A stretch of 26,121 nucleotides of DNA from an uncultured Pseudorhodobacter sp. GTDB taxonomy: Bacteria > Pseudomonadota > Alphaproteobacteria > Rhodobacterales > Rhodobacteraceae. The position numbers and the translations under genes are program-made. A model generated the notes under the pieces. That model saw only the letters and a program-made list of their open reading frames with translations. It was not told the origin of the DNA and did no database searches. The stretch is from positions 1 through 26,121 of the forward strand of contig CAMFIX010000004.1 in the NCBI GenBank assembly GCA_945952425.1, read 5' to 3'. Below are positions 1-6,965 of this stretch, one piece after another. The number at the start of each line of letters is the position of its first letter. Position 1 is the stretch's first letter.

Positions 1-267
1 CAGGTTGCCGACCACGGCGAAACCCGCGTTCAGCCCGGTCTCGGCCTCCAGGCTCTTGTAGAAATCGACCGAATACTTGTGGATATGGGTCGTGGCGAAA
101 GACATGTTGAACAGCGGCAAAAGCCCCGCCGCATGCCAGGTGGAGCCGGAGGTCAGCTCGTCGCGTTCGACCAGCATCGTGTCCCAGCCCGCCTTGGCCA
201 GGTGATAGGCGATGCCATTGCCGACGGCACCGCCGCCGACGACCAGAGCTTTGACATGGGTTTTCAT
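1..267 (-). CDS. FAD-dependent oxidoreductase, dimethylglycine/sarcosine dehydrogenase-like (5' part only)
   Basis: Only the first 89 codons are in the window; the gene runs off the left edge. The translation starts MKTHVKALVVGGGAVGNGIA, with a classical Rossmann GxGxxG dinucleotide-binding motif (residues 11-16). An acidic residue ends the second strand (LVERD), followed by the TSGSTWHAAGLLP segment typical of the DAO-type flavoenzymes fused to GcvT-like folate-binding domains (dimethylglycine dehydrogenase, sarcosine dehydrogenase). Family members are about 800 residues and oxidatively demethylate N-methylated glycines, passing the methyl carbon to tetrahydrofolate as methylene-THF. The start is set by the ATG at 267, with a GGAG-type ribosome site about eight bases upstream. 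The exact substrate cannot be decided from the N-terminus. The THF enzymes fhs and folD lie about 15 kb away in the same window and would be a logical metabolic partner (inference). Confidence 0.8.
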   Translation of the reverse strand, partial: MKTHVKALVVGGGAVGNGIAYHLAKAGWDTMLVERDELTSGSTWHAAGLLPLFNMSFATTHIHKYSVDFYKSLEAETGLNAGFAVVGNL

Positions 268-378
268 CAGGGCGACTCCGAGAAGGGATTTGCCTCATAT
301 GTGCCCGAAGCGCGCCAGACCGGGCAAGGGAGGGCGACGCGCGGCGGCGAAAAACGACATGCGGCGTGAAAACCGACC

Positions 379-1155
379 TTAGCGGCGGCGCAGGGCGGCC
401 AGGGCGAACAGGGCCGCCGCCATGGCCGCGATGGAGGGCCCGGCGGGTGTATCGGCCTGCAGCGACAGGGTCAGCCCCGCGACCACGGCCAGCGCCCCGA
501 TGCCGGAGGCCAGCGCCGCCATCTGCTCGGGGCTGCGCGACAGGGCGCGGGCCGTGGCGGCGGGGATGATGAGAAGTGCGGCGATCAGCAGGGCACCCAC
601 CAGCTTGATCGCCACGGCGATGACGACGGCCAGGGCCAGCGTCAGCCACAGCCTCTCGCGGTCGGGGTTCAGGCCCGAGGCGCGGGCCAGGTCGGGGTCC
701 AGGGTCGTCAGCACCAGCGCCTGCCAGCGCCAGGCGACCAGCGCGAGGACGGCAAGGCTGCCCCCCCAGACCGCGGCGAGGTCTTGGGTCGTCACGGCCA
801 GGATGTCGCCGAACAGGTAAGCCTCCAACGAGACATGGACGCCCTTGACGAAAGAGATCGCCACAAGGCCTATGGCCAGCGCGCCATGGGCCAGGACGCC
901 CAGCGTCGTATCCACCGCCCAGCCCCGCGCCGAAAGCCCCGCCACCGTCACCGCCATCACCAGCGCCACGGCCAGCGTCCCAAGCCCGACCGGCAGCCCC
1001 AAAGCCAGCGCGAGCGCGACGCCCAGGATGCTGGCATGCGCCGTCGCATCGCCGAAATAGGCCATCCGGCGCCAGAGGACGAAAGACCCCAAGGGCCCGG
1101 TCGCCAGCACGAGCCCAAAGCCCGCCAGCCCGGCGCGCAGCAGGAAATCAGGCAT
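379..1155 (-). CDS. znuB: Zinc ABC transporter permease ZnuB
   Basis: A 258-residue, almost entirely hydrophobic protein of the ABC-3 family (ZnuB/MntB/TroC). It forms the membrane channel that passes zinc from the periplasmic binding protein into the cytoplasm using ATP hydrolysed by ZnuC. The N-terminal FGDATAHASILGVALA segment is the family's conserved stretch (equivalent to the usual 'gD..aHa.l.G' signature). Around eight hydrophobic segments alternate with short charged loops, and the length matches the family. The start overlaps the end of znuC by eight bases (1148-1155), so the two are translationally coupled. It is the last gene of the zur-znuC-znuB operon. A manganese or iron role is possible for ABC-3 permeases, but the adjacent Zur regulator makes zinc much more likely. 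Confidence 0.93.
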   Translation of the reverse strand: MPDFLLRAGLAGFGLVLATGPLGSFVLWRRMAYFGDATAHASILGVALALALGLPVGLGTLAVALVMAVTVAGLSARGWAVDTTLGVLAHGALAIGLVAISFVKGVHVSLEAYLFGDILAVTTQDLAAVWGGSLAVLALVAWRWQALVLTTLDPDLARASGLNPDRERLWLTLALAVVIAVAIKLVGALLIAALLIIPAATARALSRSPEQMAALASGIGALAVVAGLTLSLQADTPAGPSIAAMAAALFALAALRRR

Positions 1156-1999
1156 GGCCCGTCCCCTCTTTCAAGGCGCCATGGCGATGCCCGTGGTCGT
1201 GGTGCCCTGCCTCTCCCAAGGCGCCCGGGGTCTCGGCCGCATGCGCATGCCCGTGGTCGTGCCCGTCATGGCTGTGGTCGTGCCGGTGCTGATACAAGGC
1301 CAGCGCCCCCTGTGTCCCCAGCCCGAACAGCGCCCGGTATTCCGGCGCCGCCGAGACCACCCGCGGCGTCCCCTCGCAGCAGATATGGCGGTTGAGGCAG
1401 ATCACCCGATCGGAGGCCGCCATCACCACATGCAGGTCATGGCTGACCATCAGCACCGCGGCGCCGGTCTGGCCGCGGACCTCCTCGATCAGCCGGTAAA
1501 ACCCCGCCTCGCCGGGCTGGTCCAGCCCCGAGGTCGGCTCGTCCAGCACCAAAAGCTGCGGCCGCCCCAGCAAGGCCCGCGCCAGCATCACCCTTTGCAA
1601 CTGCCCGCCCGAGAGGCCCGAGAGCGGCCTGTCGCCCATGCCCGCCATGCCGACCCGGGCCAAAGCCGCCTCGGCCTCGGCATCGGCCACCCGGACCGGC
1701 AGCGACAGGAACCGCCGCGCGGTGATCGGCAGCGACCCGTCGATCGCCAGCCGTTGCGGCACATAGCCCACCCGCAGCCCCGGCGCGCGGCGGATCGCGC
1801 CCTCTGCCGGGATCATCCCCAGCAAAGCCCGCATCAGCGTGCTTTTCCCCGAGCCGTTCGGCCCCAGCACCGTCACGATCTCGCCGGCATGGATGGCGAA
1901 ATCGACGCCCGACAGGACTTCCGTCCCGCCCAAGGTCACGCGCAAGCCCTTGGCCTGCAACAGGTGCAGGGGCTGCAGCAGGTCGGGCGCCTCAGCCAT
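1148..1999 (-). CDS. znuC: Zinc ABC transporter ATP-binding protein ZnuC with His-rich C-terminal tail
   Basis: A 283-residue ABC ATPase. Walker A is GPNGSGKS (about 46-53), the signature LSGGQ is at 129-133, Walker B with catalytic Glu is LLVLDEP (about 149-155), and the switch histidine is in VSHDLH (about 187). It powers ZnuB-mediated zinc import at the inner membrane. After the ATPase domain, residues 236-283 form a low-complexity tail with 14 histidines in HDH/HGH patterns, probably a cytoplasmic metal-binding or buffering segment. Many proteobacterial ZnuC proteins have some such tail. The start ATG at 1999 overlaps the end of zur by eight bases, and the stop overlaps znuB. Expression is expected to be derepressed under zinc shortage through the Zur boxes upstream of zur. 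Confidence 0.95.
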   Translation of the reverse strand: MAEAPDLLQPLHLLQAKGLRVTLGGTEVLSGVDFAIHAGEIVTVLGPNGSGKSTLMRALLGMIPAEGAIRRAPGLRVGYVPQRLAIDGSLPITARRFLSLPVRVADAEAEAALARVGMAGMGDRPLSGLSGGQLQRVMLARALLGRPQLLVLDEPTSGLDQPGEAGFYRLIEEVRGQTGAAVLMVSHDLHVVMAASDRVICLNRHICCEGTPRVVSAAPEYRALFGLGTQGALALYQHRHDHSHDGHDHGHAHAAETPGALGEAGHHDHGHRHGALKEGTGHA

Positions 2000-2516
2000 G
2001 CGCGGCTCCCTGGCAGGCGGGGCAGAGACCCAGCGCCTCGACCGTCATCCGTTCGACCGCAAAGCCGCCAGCCGCCGCGGTCAGCGCCGCCCCGACCCCG
2101 CCGCCCTCGGCCTCGGCCACCGAATGACAGGCGCGGCAGATCAGGAAGACCGGGGCGTGATCCTCGGCCGGATGCATGCAGGCGGCAAAGGCATTCAGAC
2201 GGCGGATGCGATGGGCGAGCCCGTGCTCCTCCAGGAATTCCAGCGCGCGATAGGCCACGGGCGGCTGGCGCCCGAAGCCCTCGGCGGCCAGCCGTTCCAG
2301 CACGTCATAGGCCCCCATCGCGCGGTGCGTCTCCAACAGGATCTCCAGCGTCCGGCGCCGCACCGGGGTCAGCCGCTGCCCCCCGGCGGCCAGATGCGCC
2401 TCGGCCAAGGCCATCACATCCCCGGCGCAACGCGCATGGTCATGCGGGGCGAAGGCAAGGCCGGGGGTGGCGCAGCCGGGGCAGGCATCATGGGCAGTCT
2501 TCGGCAGGGGGGGCAT
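1992..2516 (-). CDS. zur: Zinc uptake regulator Zur (Fur family)
   Basis: A 174-residue Fur-family repressor. A winged-helix DNA-binding half occupies about residues 35-105 (QRLTPVRRRTLEILLETHRA, then the PPVAYRALEFLEEHGL recognition region). The C-terminal half is a dimerisation/metal domain with paired cysteines CRAC (127-130) and CPAC (165-168) that bind structural zinc, and a CMHPAEDH stretch supplying regulatory-site ligands. The short Cys/His-rich N-terminus (CPGC, HDHARC) is characteristic of alphaproteobacterial Zur rather than Fur or Mur. I chose the ATG at 2516. A longer open frame continues upstream to about 2933, but that would read through the Zur operator and antisense to znuA. 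With zinc bound, Zur should repress both its own operon (zur-znuCB) and the divergent znuA from the two palindromes at 2531-2571. Confidence 0.93.
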   Translation of the reverse strand: MPPLPKTAHDACPGCATPGLAFAPHDHARCAGDVMALAEAHLAAGGQRLTPVRRRTLEILLETHRAMGAYDVLERLAAEGFGRQPPVAYRALEFLEEHGLAHRIRRLNAFAACMHPAEDHAPVFLICRACHSVAEAEGGGVGAALTAAAGGFAVERMTVEALGLCPACQGAAHG

Positions 2517-2530
2517 GGAGGGGCCTTGAC

Positions 2531-2547
2531 ATGTTATAGTATCACAT
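2531..2547. promoter_or_regulatory. Zur box 1 (palindromic operator)
   Basis: The 17-base near-palindrome ATGTTATAGTATCACAT, centred at 2539, resembles the alphaproteobacterial Zur consensus (TGTTATA-N-TATAACA type). It is an AT-rich island in otherwise GC-rich DNA, 15 bases upstream of the zur start codon and between the divergent znuA and zur genes. The assignment follows from known Zur targets. Confidence 0.8.
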
Positions 2548-2554
2548 CTACTCC

Positions 2555-2571
2555 CTGTTACAGTATTACAT
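2555..2571. promoter_or_regulatory. Zur box 2 (palindromic operator)
   Basis: A second copy, CTGTTACAGTATTACAT, centred at 2563, lies 24 bases from the first centre. It is weaker as a palindrome but shares the TGTTA...GTAT...ACAT framework. It lies 24 bases upstream of the znuA start. Two tandem boxes in a 78-base divergent intergenic region fit bidirectional repression. Confidence 0.72.
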
Positions 2572-2594
2572 CTCCCGCCGTGAGGAAAGCCCCG

Positions 2595-3410
2595 ATGAAG
2601 CGCCTTCTGTGCCTTGCCCTGCTGACGACCCCCGCCTTTGCCGAAGTGCCCAAGGTCGTCACCGACATCCCCCCCGTCGCGGCTTTGGTCGGCCAGGTGA
2701 TGGGCCAGCTCGGCACGCCCGAGCTTTTGCTGGACAAGGGCGGCGACGAGCATGACCTGGCGCTGCGGCCGAGCCAGGTGGCCGATCTCGGCACCGCCGG
2801 GCTGGTGGTCTGGGTCGGCCCCGATCTGACGCCGGGGCTGGCGCAGGCGGTGACGGCCTCGGGCGCGCCCTCGCTGACGCTGTTGGACAAGGGGACGACG
2901 TTGGATTACGCGGGCGGCGGGGTGAACCCGCATGCCTGGCTCGACCCCGACAATGCCAGCGCCTGGGTCAAGGCCATCGCGGCCCGACTCAGCCAGATCG
3001 ACCCCGACAATGCCGCGACCTATGCGGCCAATGCCAAGACGGCAGAGGCCGGTATCGCCGCGCTGGATGCGAAGCTCGCCGCCGAACTGACCGGGCTGAA
3101 GCCCTTACTGACCTATCACGACGCCTATGCTTACCTCGCCACCCATTACCACCTGCCCTACCAGGGCGGGCTGGCGGCGGGCGAAGCCGCTCCGCCCGGT
3201 GCCGCCCGCATCGCCGAGGTTCAGGGCCTGATCGCCCAAGGCAAGATCGCCTGCCTGTTCCCCGAAGAGGCGCATGACCCCGCGCTGATGGCGACGCTCG
3301 GGCCGCTGAGCGCCCCCCTGAACCCCGTGGGCTCCGATCTCGACCCCACGCCCGAGGCTTGGGCAAAACTGCTGACCCGGCTGGCCGATGCGCTGGCCAC
3401 CTGCCGCTGA
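2595..3410 (+). CDS. znuA: Zinc ABC transporter periplasmic substrate-binding protein ZnuA
   Basis: A 271-residue cluster A-I metal-binding lipoprotein-like/periplasmic protein. The signal peptide is MKRLLCLALLTTPAFA, with predicted cleavage after AFA (residue 16). Zinc ligands expected for the family are visible: His53 (DEHDLALRPS), His113 (NPHAWLDP), His175 (YHDAY) and an acidic residue near 248 (PVGSDLD). Cys220 and Cys270 could form the disulfide known in ZnuA. The protein is shorter than most ZnuA proteins (about 300-330). The gap is the usual charged His-rich loop, absent between residues 100 and 112, where only a short glycine-rich turn precedes NPHAW. The start at 2595 gives a proper signal peptide; the frame is open further upstream across the Zur operator but is not coding there. 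It is divergent from zur and regulated by the shared Zur boxes. Confidence 0.93.
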   Translation: MKRLLCLALLTTPAFAEVPKVVTDIPPVAALVGQVMGQLGTPELLLDKGGDEHDLALRPSQVADLGTAGLVVWVGPDLTPGLAQAVTASGAPSLTLLDKGTTLDYAGGGVNPHAWLDPDNASAWVKAIAARLSQIDPDNAATYAANAKTAEAGIAALDAKLAAELTGLKPLLTYHDAYAYLATHYHLPYQGGLAAGEAAPPGAARIAEVQGLIAQGKIACLFPEEAHDPALMATLGPLSAPLNPVGSDLDPTPEAWAKLLTRLADALATCR

Positions 3411-3460
3411 GCCTTGACCGCGGGCGCGGGCCGGGTCACCAAGGGGCAAAGGAGCCCCCG

Positions 3461-4432
3461 ATGATGACCCGCACCCCTTTCGGCACCACGGCGGCCGGTC
3501 GCGCCGTCGAGAAGATCACCCTCTCCGCCCATGGGCTGACGGCCTCCGTCCTGACCAAGGGCTGCACGCTGCAATCCGTGCGGCTGGACGGGGTGGGCCA
3601 TGACCTGACCTTGGGCAGCGACATCCTTGCCGATTACGAGGGCAAGATGCGCCACCATGGTTCGCTGGTCGTGCCGGTGGTCAACCGGCTGTCGGGTGCC
3701 AAGGCGCGGATCAACGGGGTCGAGCATCGGTTCGAGGCCAACCAGGCGGGCAAGCATACGCTGCACGGCGGGGCGGCGGGCGGCCAGCACAAGGTCTGGG
3801 AGGTCGAGGGGCTGACCGAGGACCACGTGACCTTCGGCCTGCGCCTGCCCGACGGCGAGGGCGGCTTTCCCGGCAACCGCCATGTGCGGGCGCGGTTCTC
3901 CATCGGCAGCGGCCCGGCCCTGCGGATGGAGGTGACGGCCGAGACCGATGCGCCGACGCTCTTCAACGCCGCGAACCACTCTTACTGGAACCTCGACGGC
4001 CGCGCGACATGGGCCGGCCACAGCTTGCGCATCGCGGCCAACCACTACCTGCCGACGACCGAGGATTTCACCCCGACGGGCGAGATCGCCCCGGTCGCGG
4101 GGGCGATGGACTTTCGCCGCGGCAGGGTGGTGACGCCCGACGATACCAGCCTGGACAACAACTTCTGCCTCTCGGGCGGGCGGCAGGCCCTGCGCGAGGT
4201 GCTGTGGCTGCAGGGCGCAGAGGGGCTTGGCCTGACCGTGGCCACGACCGAGGCCGGCATCCAGGTCTATGACGGGCGCAACGCCGCCCGGCCCGGCCGG
4301 GGCTTTTTCGAAGGCCTGGCCATCGAGGCCCAGGCCTGGCCCGATGCGCCGAACCACGCCGGTTTCCCCTCGATCGACCTGCGCCCGGGCGAGCCCGTGA
4401 CGCAGGTGACCGAATGGCGGTTCAAGGGCTGA
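3461..4432 (+). CDS. Aldose 1-epimerase (galactose mutarotase family)
   Basis: A 323-residue protein of the GalM family, which interconverts alpha and beta anomers of sugars such as glucose and galactose in the cytosol. Family landmarks are the VVPVVNRLSGAKARINGV segment (equivalent of G..gR.aNRI), KHTLHGG with His102, the catalytic-acid His173 in NHSYWNLDG, and the catalytic-base Glu around 289 in the C-terminal IEAQAWPDAPNH motif. Full length is normal. The ATG at 3461 follows AAAGGAG by six bases; a second ATG comes directly after it. It starts 50 bases downstream of znuA with no obvious terminator, so it could be read from the znuA promoter. No functional link to zinc is evident. The last 11 bases overlap the convergent hydrolase gene. 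Confidence 0.9.
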   Translation: MMTRTPFGTTAAGRAVEKITLSAHGLTASVLTKGCTLQSVRLDGVGHDLTLGSDILADYEGKMRHHGSLVVPVVNRLSGAKARINGVEHRFEANQAGKHTLHGGAAGGQHKVWEVEGLTEDHVTFGLRLPDGEGGFPGNRHVRARFSIGSGPALRMEVTAETDAPTLFNAANHSYWNLDGRATWAGHSLRIAANHYLPTTEDFTPTGEIAPVAGAMDFRRGRVVTPDDTSLDNNFCLSGGRQALREVLWLQGAEGLGLTVATTEAGIQVYDGRNAARPGRGFFEGLAIEAQAWPDAPNHAGFPSIDLRPGEPVTQVTEWRFKG

Positions 4433-5099
4433 GCGTCTCGGCCAGCAGCATCTCCAGCCGGTGCCAGTGCCGGGCGGCGCCCGCGGGGTCGAAGACGGAA
4501 TGGTCGGGCACGCACCAGCCATGGGCGCAGCCGGGGTAGTTTTCGATCATGTGGTCGCAGCCCTTCTCGCGCAGGGCCTGCGCCAACCGCGCCGATTGCT
4601 CGGGCGGGAAAGAGCGATCCTCGGCCGCGCAGCCGACATAGACCCGGCCGGTGATGGCGGCGCGGTGGGGGCTGTCCTCGGCATCCGAGGCGAGGTTGCC
4701 GCCGTGGAAGCTGGCGGCCAGGACCACCCCGGGCAGGCTCGCCGCGGTCAAGGCCCGCCCGCCGCCCATGCAATAGCCGACCGCCGCGACGCGCGTGATG
4801 CCGCGGGCCGCGAAATCGGCGAGGAGGGTCTTGGTGTCCTCCAGCGTCAGGGCCTGGGTCGTGGCGCCGATCATGCCGCGCAGGGTCTGGGCGGTGTCGG
4901 CTTGGGCAAAGGCGGTCTTGGCATCGAAGGGCCCATAGGCGCCGAAGCGATGAAAGAGGTCGGGCAGGGCGACGCGGTGCCCCAGCGCGGCCAGCCGCGC
5001 GGCCATCTCGCGCAGGGCAGGTCGCGGTCCGAAAGCGTCCATGTAAAGGATCACGCCGGTCGGCCCTTGGCCGAAGGTCTCGCAGGGGAAGGGGATCAT
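4422..5099 (-). CDS. Dienelactone hydrolase family protein
   Basis: A 225-residue alpha/beta hydrolase of the DLH family. The nucleophile is Cys110 in the elbow GYCMGG, with Asp161 (AAEDRSFPP) and His193 (GCAHGW) completing the Cys-Asp-His triad. The N-terminal GVILYMDAFGPRPALREMA region carries the oxyanion/entry segment seen in DLH proteins. The classical reaction opens dienelactones in chloroaromatic degradation, but most stand-alone homologues have unknown carboxylesterase roles, and no aromatic pathway genes are nearby. It is convergent with, and overlaps by 11 bases, the epimerase gene. The start ATG at 5099 fits the family N-terminus. Confidence 0.88.
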   Translation of the reverse strand: MIPFPCETFGQGPTGVILYMDAFGPRPALREMAARLAALGHRVALPDLFHRFGAYGPFDAKTAFAQADTAQTLRGMIGATTQALTLEDTKTLLADFAARGITRVAAVGYCMGGGRALTAASLPGVVLAASFHGGNLASDAEDSPHRAAITGRVYVGCAAEDRSFPPEQSARLAQALREKGCDHMIENYPGCAHGWCVPDHSVFDPAGAARHWHRLEMLLAETLSP

Positions 5100-5405
5100 C
5101 GCGGGCTCCGGGCTGGGTCAGGGAGTGATCCACCCGCAGGCGGGTGCGGGTCAAGGGGGCGCTGCTCGGGCTGGGCGTCCCACACCCTCGATCCCCCTGG
5201 CACGGCCATTTGCGCCCATGCAGAGCCGCCCGTTTCATCGGTAGGGCAATGCCCCCGAAAAGGTCGTGATCCCGGGACGCCTTGGAGCAGCGCGGTGCCC
5301 TTTCCCGTTTGCCCCCCGCGCCGAAACGGCAGTCGGCGGGGCGCGGTTCGGGCCTTTGCGCCGGGGCTGGCAGTCGGCAGGGCCCGCCCCGGCAGAAGAC
5401 GCGCC
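5100..5405. other. 306-base intergenic region
   Basis: This lies between the hydrolase start (5099) and the yebC stop (5406), both minus strand. It must hold the hydrolase promoter, but I see no convincing -35/-10 pair. A perfect 8-bp GC stem (5360-5367 with 5386-5393, 18-base loop) lies just downstream of yebC and could be a terminator, but it lacks a U-tract. Short open frames here lack ribosome sites and recognisable products. Confidence 0.5.
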
Positions 5406-6146
5406 TTACAGCTGCGCGGCAACCTCGTCGGGGACGTCGAAATTATGCGTCACCGATTGCACATCGTCGTCTTCTTCCAGTAGATCCACCAGCCGCATCA
5501 GCTTTTGCGCGGTTTCCAGGTCGACCACCGTCGCGGACTGCGGCTTCCAGATCAACTTGGCCTCGGTCGATTCGCCCAAAGCGCCCTCCAAAGCCTCGCT
5601 CACCGCGTTCAGCTCTTCGACCTTGCAATAGATCCAATGGCCCTCGTCGTCGCTTTCGACGTCATCCGCCCCCGCCTCCAGCGCCGCCATCATCACATCA
5701 TCGGCCGAGCCCGCGCTGGCCGGATAGCTGATCTCGCCCACCCGGTCGAAGGAATGGCTGACCGAGCCGGTCTGCCCGAGGTTCCCGCCGCATTTGGTGA
5801 AATAGGACCGCACATTGCTGGCGGTGCGGTTCAGGTTGTCGGTCAAGGCCTCGACGATGATCGCGATGCCGTTGACGCCATAGCCTTCATAGCGGATTTC
5901 GGTGTAGTCGCCCGCATCGCCCATCTGGGATTTCTTGATCGCCCGGTCGATCACATCCTTGGGCATCGAAGCCGCCTTGGCCGCCTTGACCGCCAGCCGC
6001 AGCCGCGGGTTCATGTCGGGGTCGGGCATGCCCATCTTGGCCGCCACGGTGATTTCCTTGGACATCTTGGAAAACATCTTCGAGCGCGCCGCATCCGCCT
6101 TGCCCTTGCGGTGCTGGATGTTCGCCCATTTGGAATGGCCTGCCAT
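5406..6146 (-). CDS. YebC/PmpR family transcriptional/translational regulator (TACO1 family)
   Basis: A 246-residue member of the widely conserved YebC/TACO1 family. The N-terminal signature MAGHSKWANIQHRKGKADAA is intact and is followed by the usual three-domain layout, with the DNLNRTASNVRSYFTKCGG motif in the middle and an acidic C-terminal domain. The length is typical (about 240-250). Members have been described as DNA-binding transcriptional regulators and more recently as factors that relieve ribosome stalling at proline-rich stretches; which applies here cannot be told from sequence. It is monocistronic or follows the NYN gene with a 69-base gap. The start ATG at 6146 gives the canonical N-terminus. 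Confidence 0.95.
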   Translation of the reverse strand: MAGHSKWANIQHRKGKADAARSKMFSKMSKEITVAAKMGMPDPDMNPRLRLAVKAAKAASMPKDVIDRAIKKSQMGDAGDYTEIRYEGYGVNGIAIIVEALTDNLNRTASNVRSYFTKCGGNLGQTGSVSHSFDRVGEISYPASAGSADDVMMAALEAGADDVESDDEGHWIYCKVEELNAVSEALEGALGESTEAKLIWKPQSATVVDLETAQKLMRLVDLLEEDDDVQSVTHNFDVPDEVAAQL

Positions 6147-6215
6147 GACCCTGATCCTTTGTTCGGAAGCTGCGCGCCGTTTACACCACGGTTACAGGGG
6201 GCCGCAAGCCCGGGG

Positions 6216-6911
6216 TCAGGAGACCGCAGCAAGGCGGGGGGCTTGCGCCGGGGCGAGGCGAACTATCGCGCCTGCCTCACTCTGCGAAAGCCGATAGAGT
6301 TCGGGATGCGCGGCAAGATACTTGGACCAGTTCCCCAGTGGGATGTCCTTGGCTTTGTAGGTCTTGTCGCCCCGCAGATTGGTGTCGCCCATCAGGGAGC
6401 CAAGACGGCTGACAAGCATCTGCCCACCATGTTGAGCCAGGACTGCCGCGATCTCTTGGTCGAGTGGCGAGAGTTCCGTCGCGGCCTCCTTCGAAGGCGG
6501 CACGCAATCCGGTTTCAGGTTCGGCAGGTTCAAGAATTTCGTGCAGGCTTTGCTGAACTTGGCGGAGGCATTGGGCTCGCCGATCCCCACGACCTCCACC
6601 CCGTATTCCCGCAGCCGCAGCGCCAGATGCGCCAGGTCGCCATCCGAGGAGGCGATGACGAACCGTGCGATCTTGTCCCGCAGGGCCAGCTCCATCGCCT
6701 CGATGGTCATCAGGAGGTCGGTCGTGTTCTTGTCCATGCCGGAGTGAAGCACACGCAGCCCAGACACTTTGGACCAGTTGGGCAAGTGGCTTGTGTCTGC
6801 ATAGGCCCGGCGGATCGGGACATCGCCCAAGGCCAGCGCCCGGCGCAGGATCTCGTCATAGCAGGCGGCCGAAACATTGTCGCCGTCGATCAGCAGGGCA
6901 TGCGGGTCCAT
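6216..6911 (-). CDS. NYN-domain putative RNase with C-terminal OST-HTH/LOTUS domain
   Basis: About 231 residues. The N-terminal PIN-like NYN domain (1-130) shows the acidic metal-binding set LIDGDN (Asp9, Asp11), a DKNTTDLLM stretch near 60-68 and SSDGDLAHL near 89-97, all hallmarks of LabA/DUF88 nucleases. Residues about 145-215 (SPLDQEIAAVLAQHGGQMLV to GNWSKYLAAHPELYRL) match an OST-HTH/LOTUS fold, an RNA-binding module (G-quadruplex RNA in recent work). The predicted role is RNA cleavage or processing in the cytosol; the target is unknown. I chose the ATG at 6911, since the frame opens two codons earlier only at a TTG. The transporter gene upstream ends 55 bases away, so they may be co-transcribed. 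Confidence 0.85.
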   Translation of the reverse strand: MDPHALLIDGDNVSAACYDEILRRALALGDVPIRRAYADTSHLPNWSKVSGLRVLHSGMDKNTTDLLMTIEAMELALRDKIARFVIASSDGDLAHLALRLREYGVEVVGIGEPNASAKFSKACTKFLNLPNLKPDCVPPSKEAATELSPLDQEIAAVLAQHGGQMLVSRLGSLMGDTNLRGDKTYKAKDIPLGNWSKYLAAHPELYRLSQSEAGAIVRLAPAQAPRLAAVS

Positions 6912-6965
6912 GGGCAATCCGGGTTGGGGTCAATCCCCCAATCCTGCCGGGCAAATCCGGCGAAA

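Noticed and set aside
1839..2594. Long N-terminal extension of ZnuA
   Set aside because: It is antisense to zur and znuC. The ATG at 2595 starts a proper signal peptide.
2517..2933. N-terminal extension of Zur to 313 residues
   Set aside because: It would translate through the Zur operator and antisense to znuA. The ATG at 2516 gives a normal-length Zur.
5096..5422. Possible 108-residue minus-strand protein in the gap before yebC
   Set aside because: It starts inside the yebC 3' end, ends at the hydrolase start, has no ribosome site and has a random basic/proline-rich composition.
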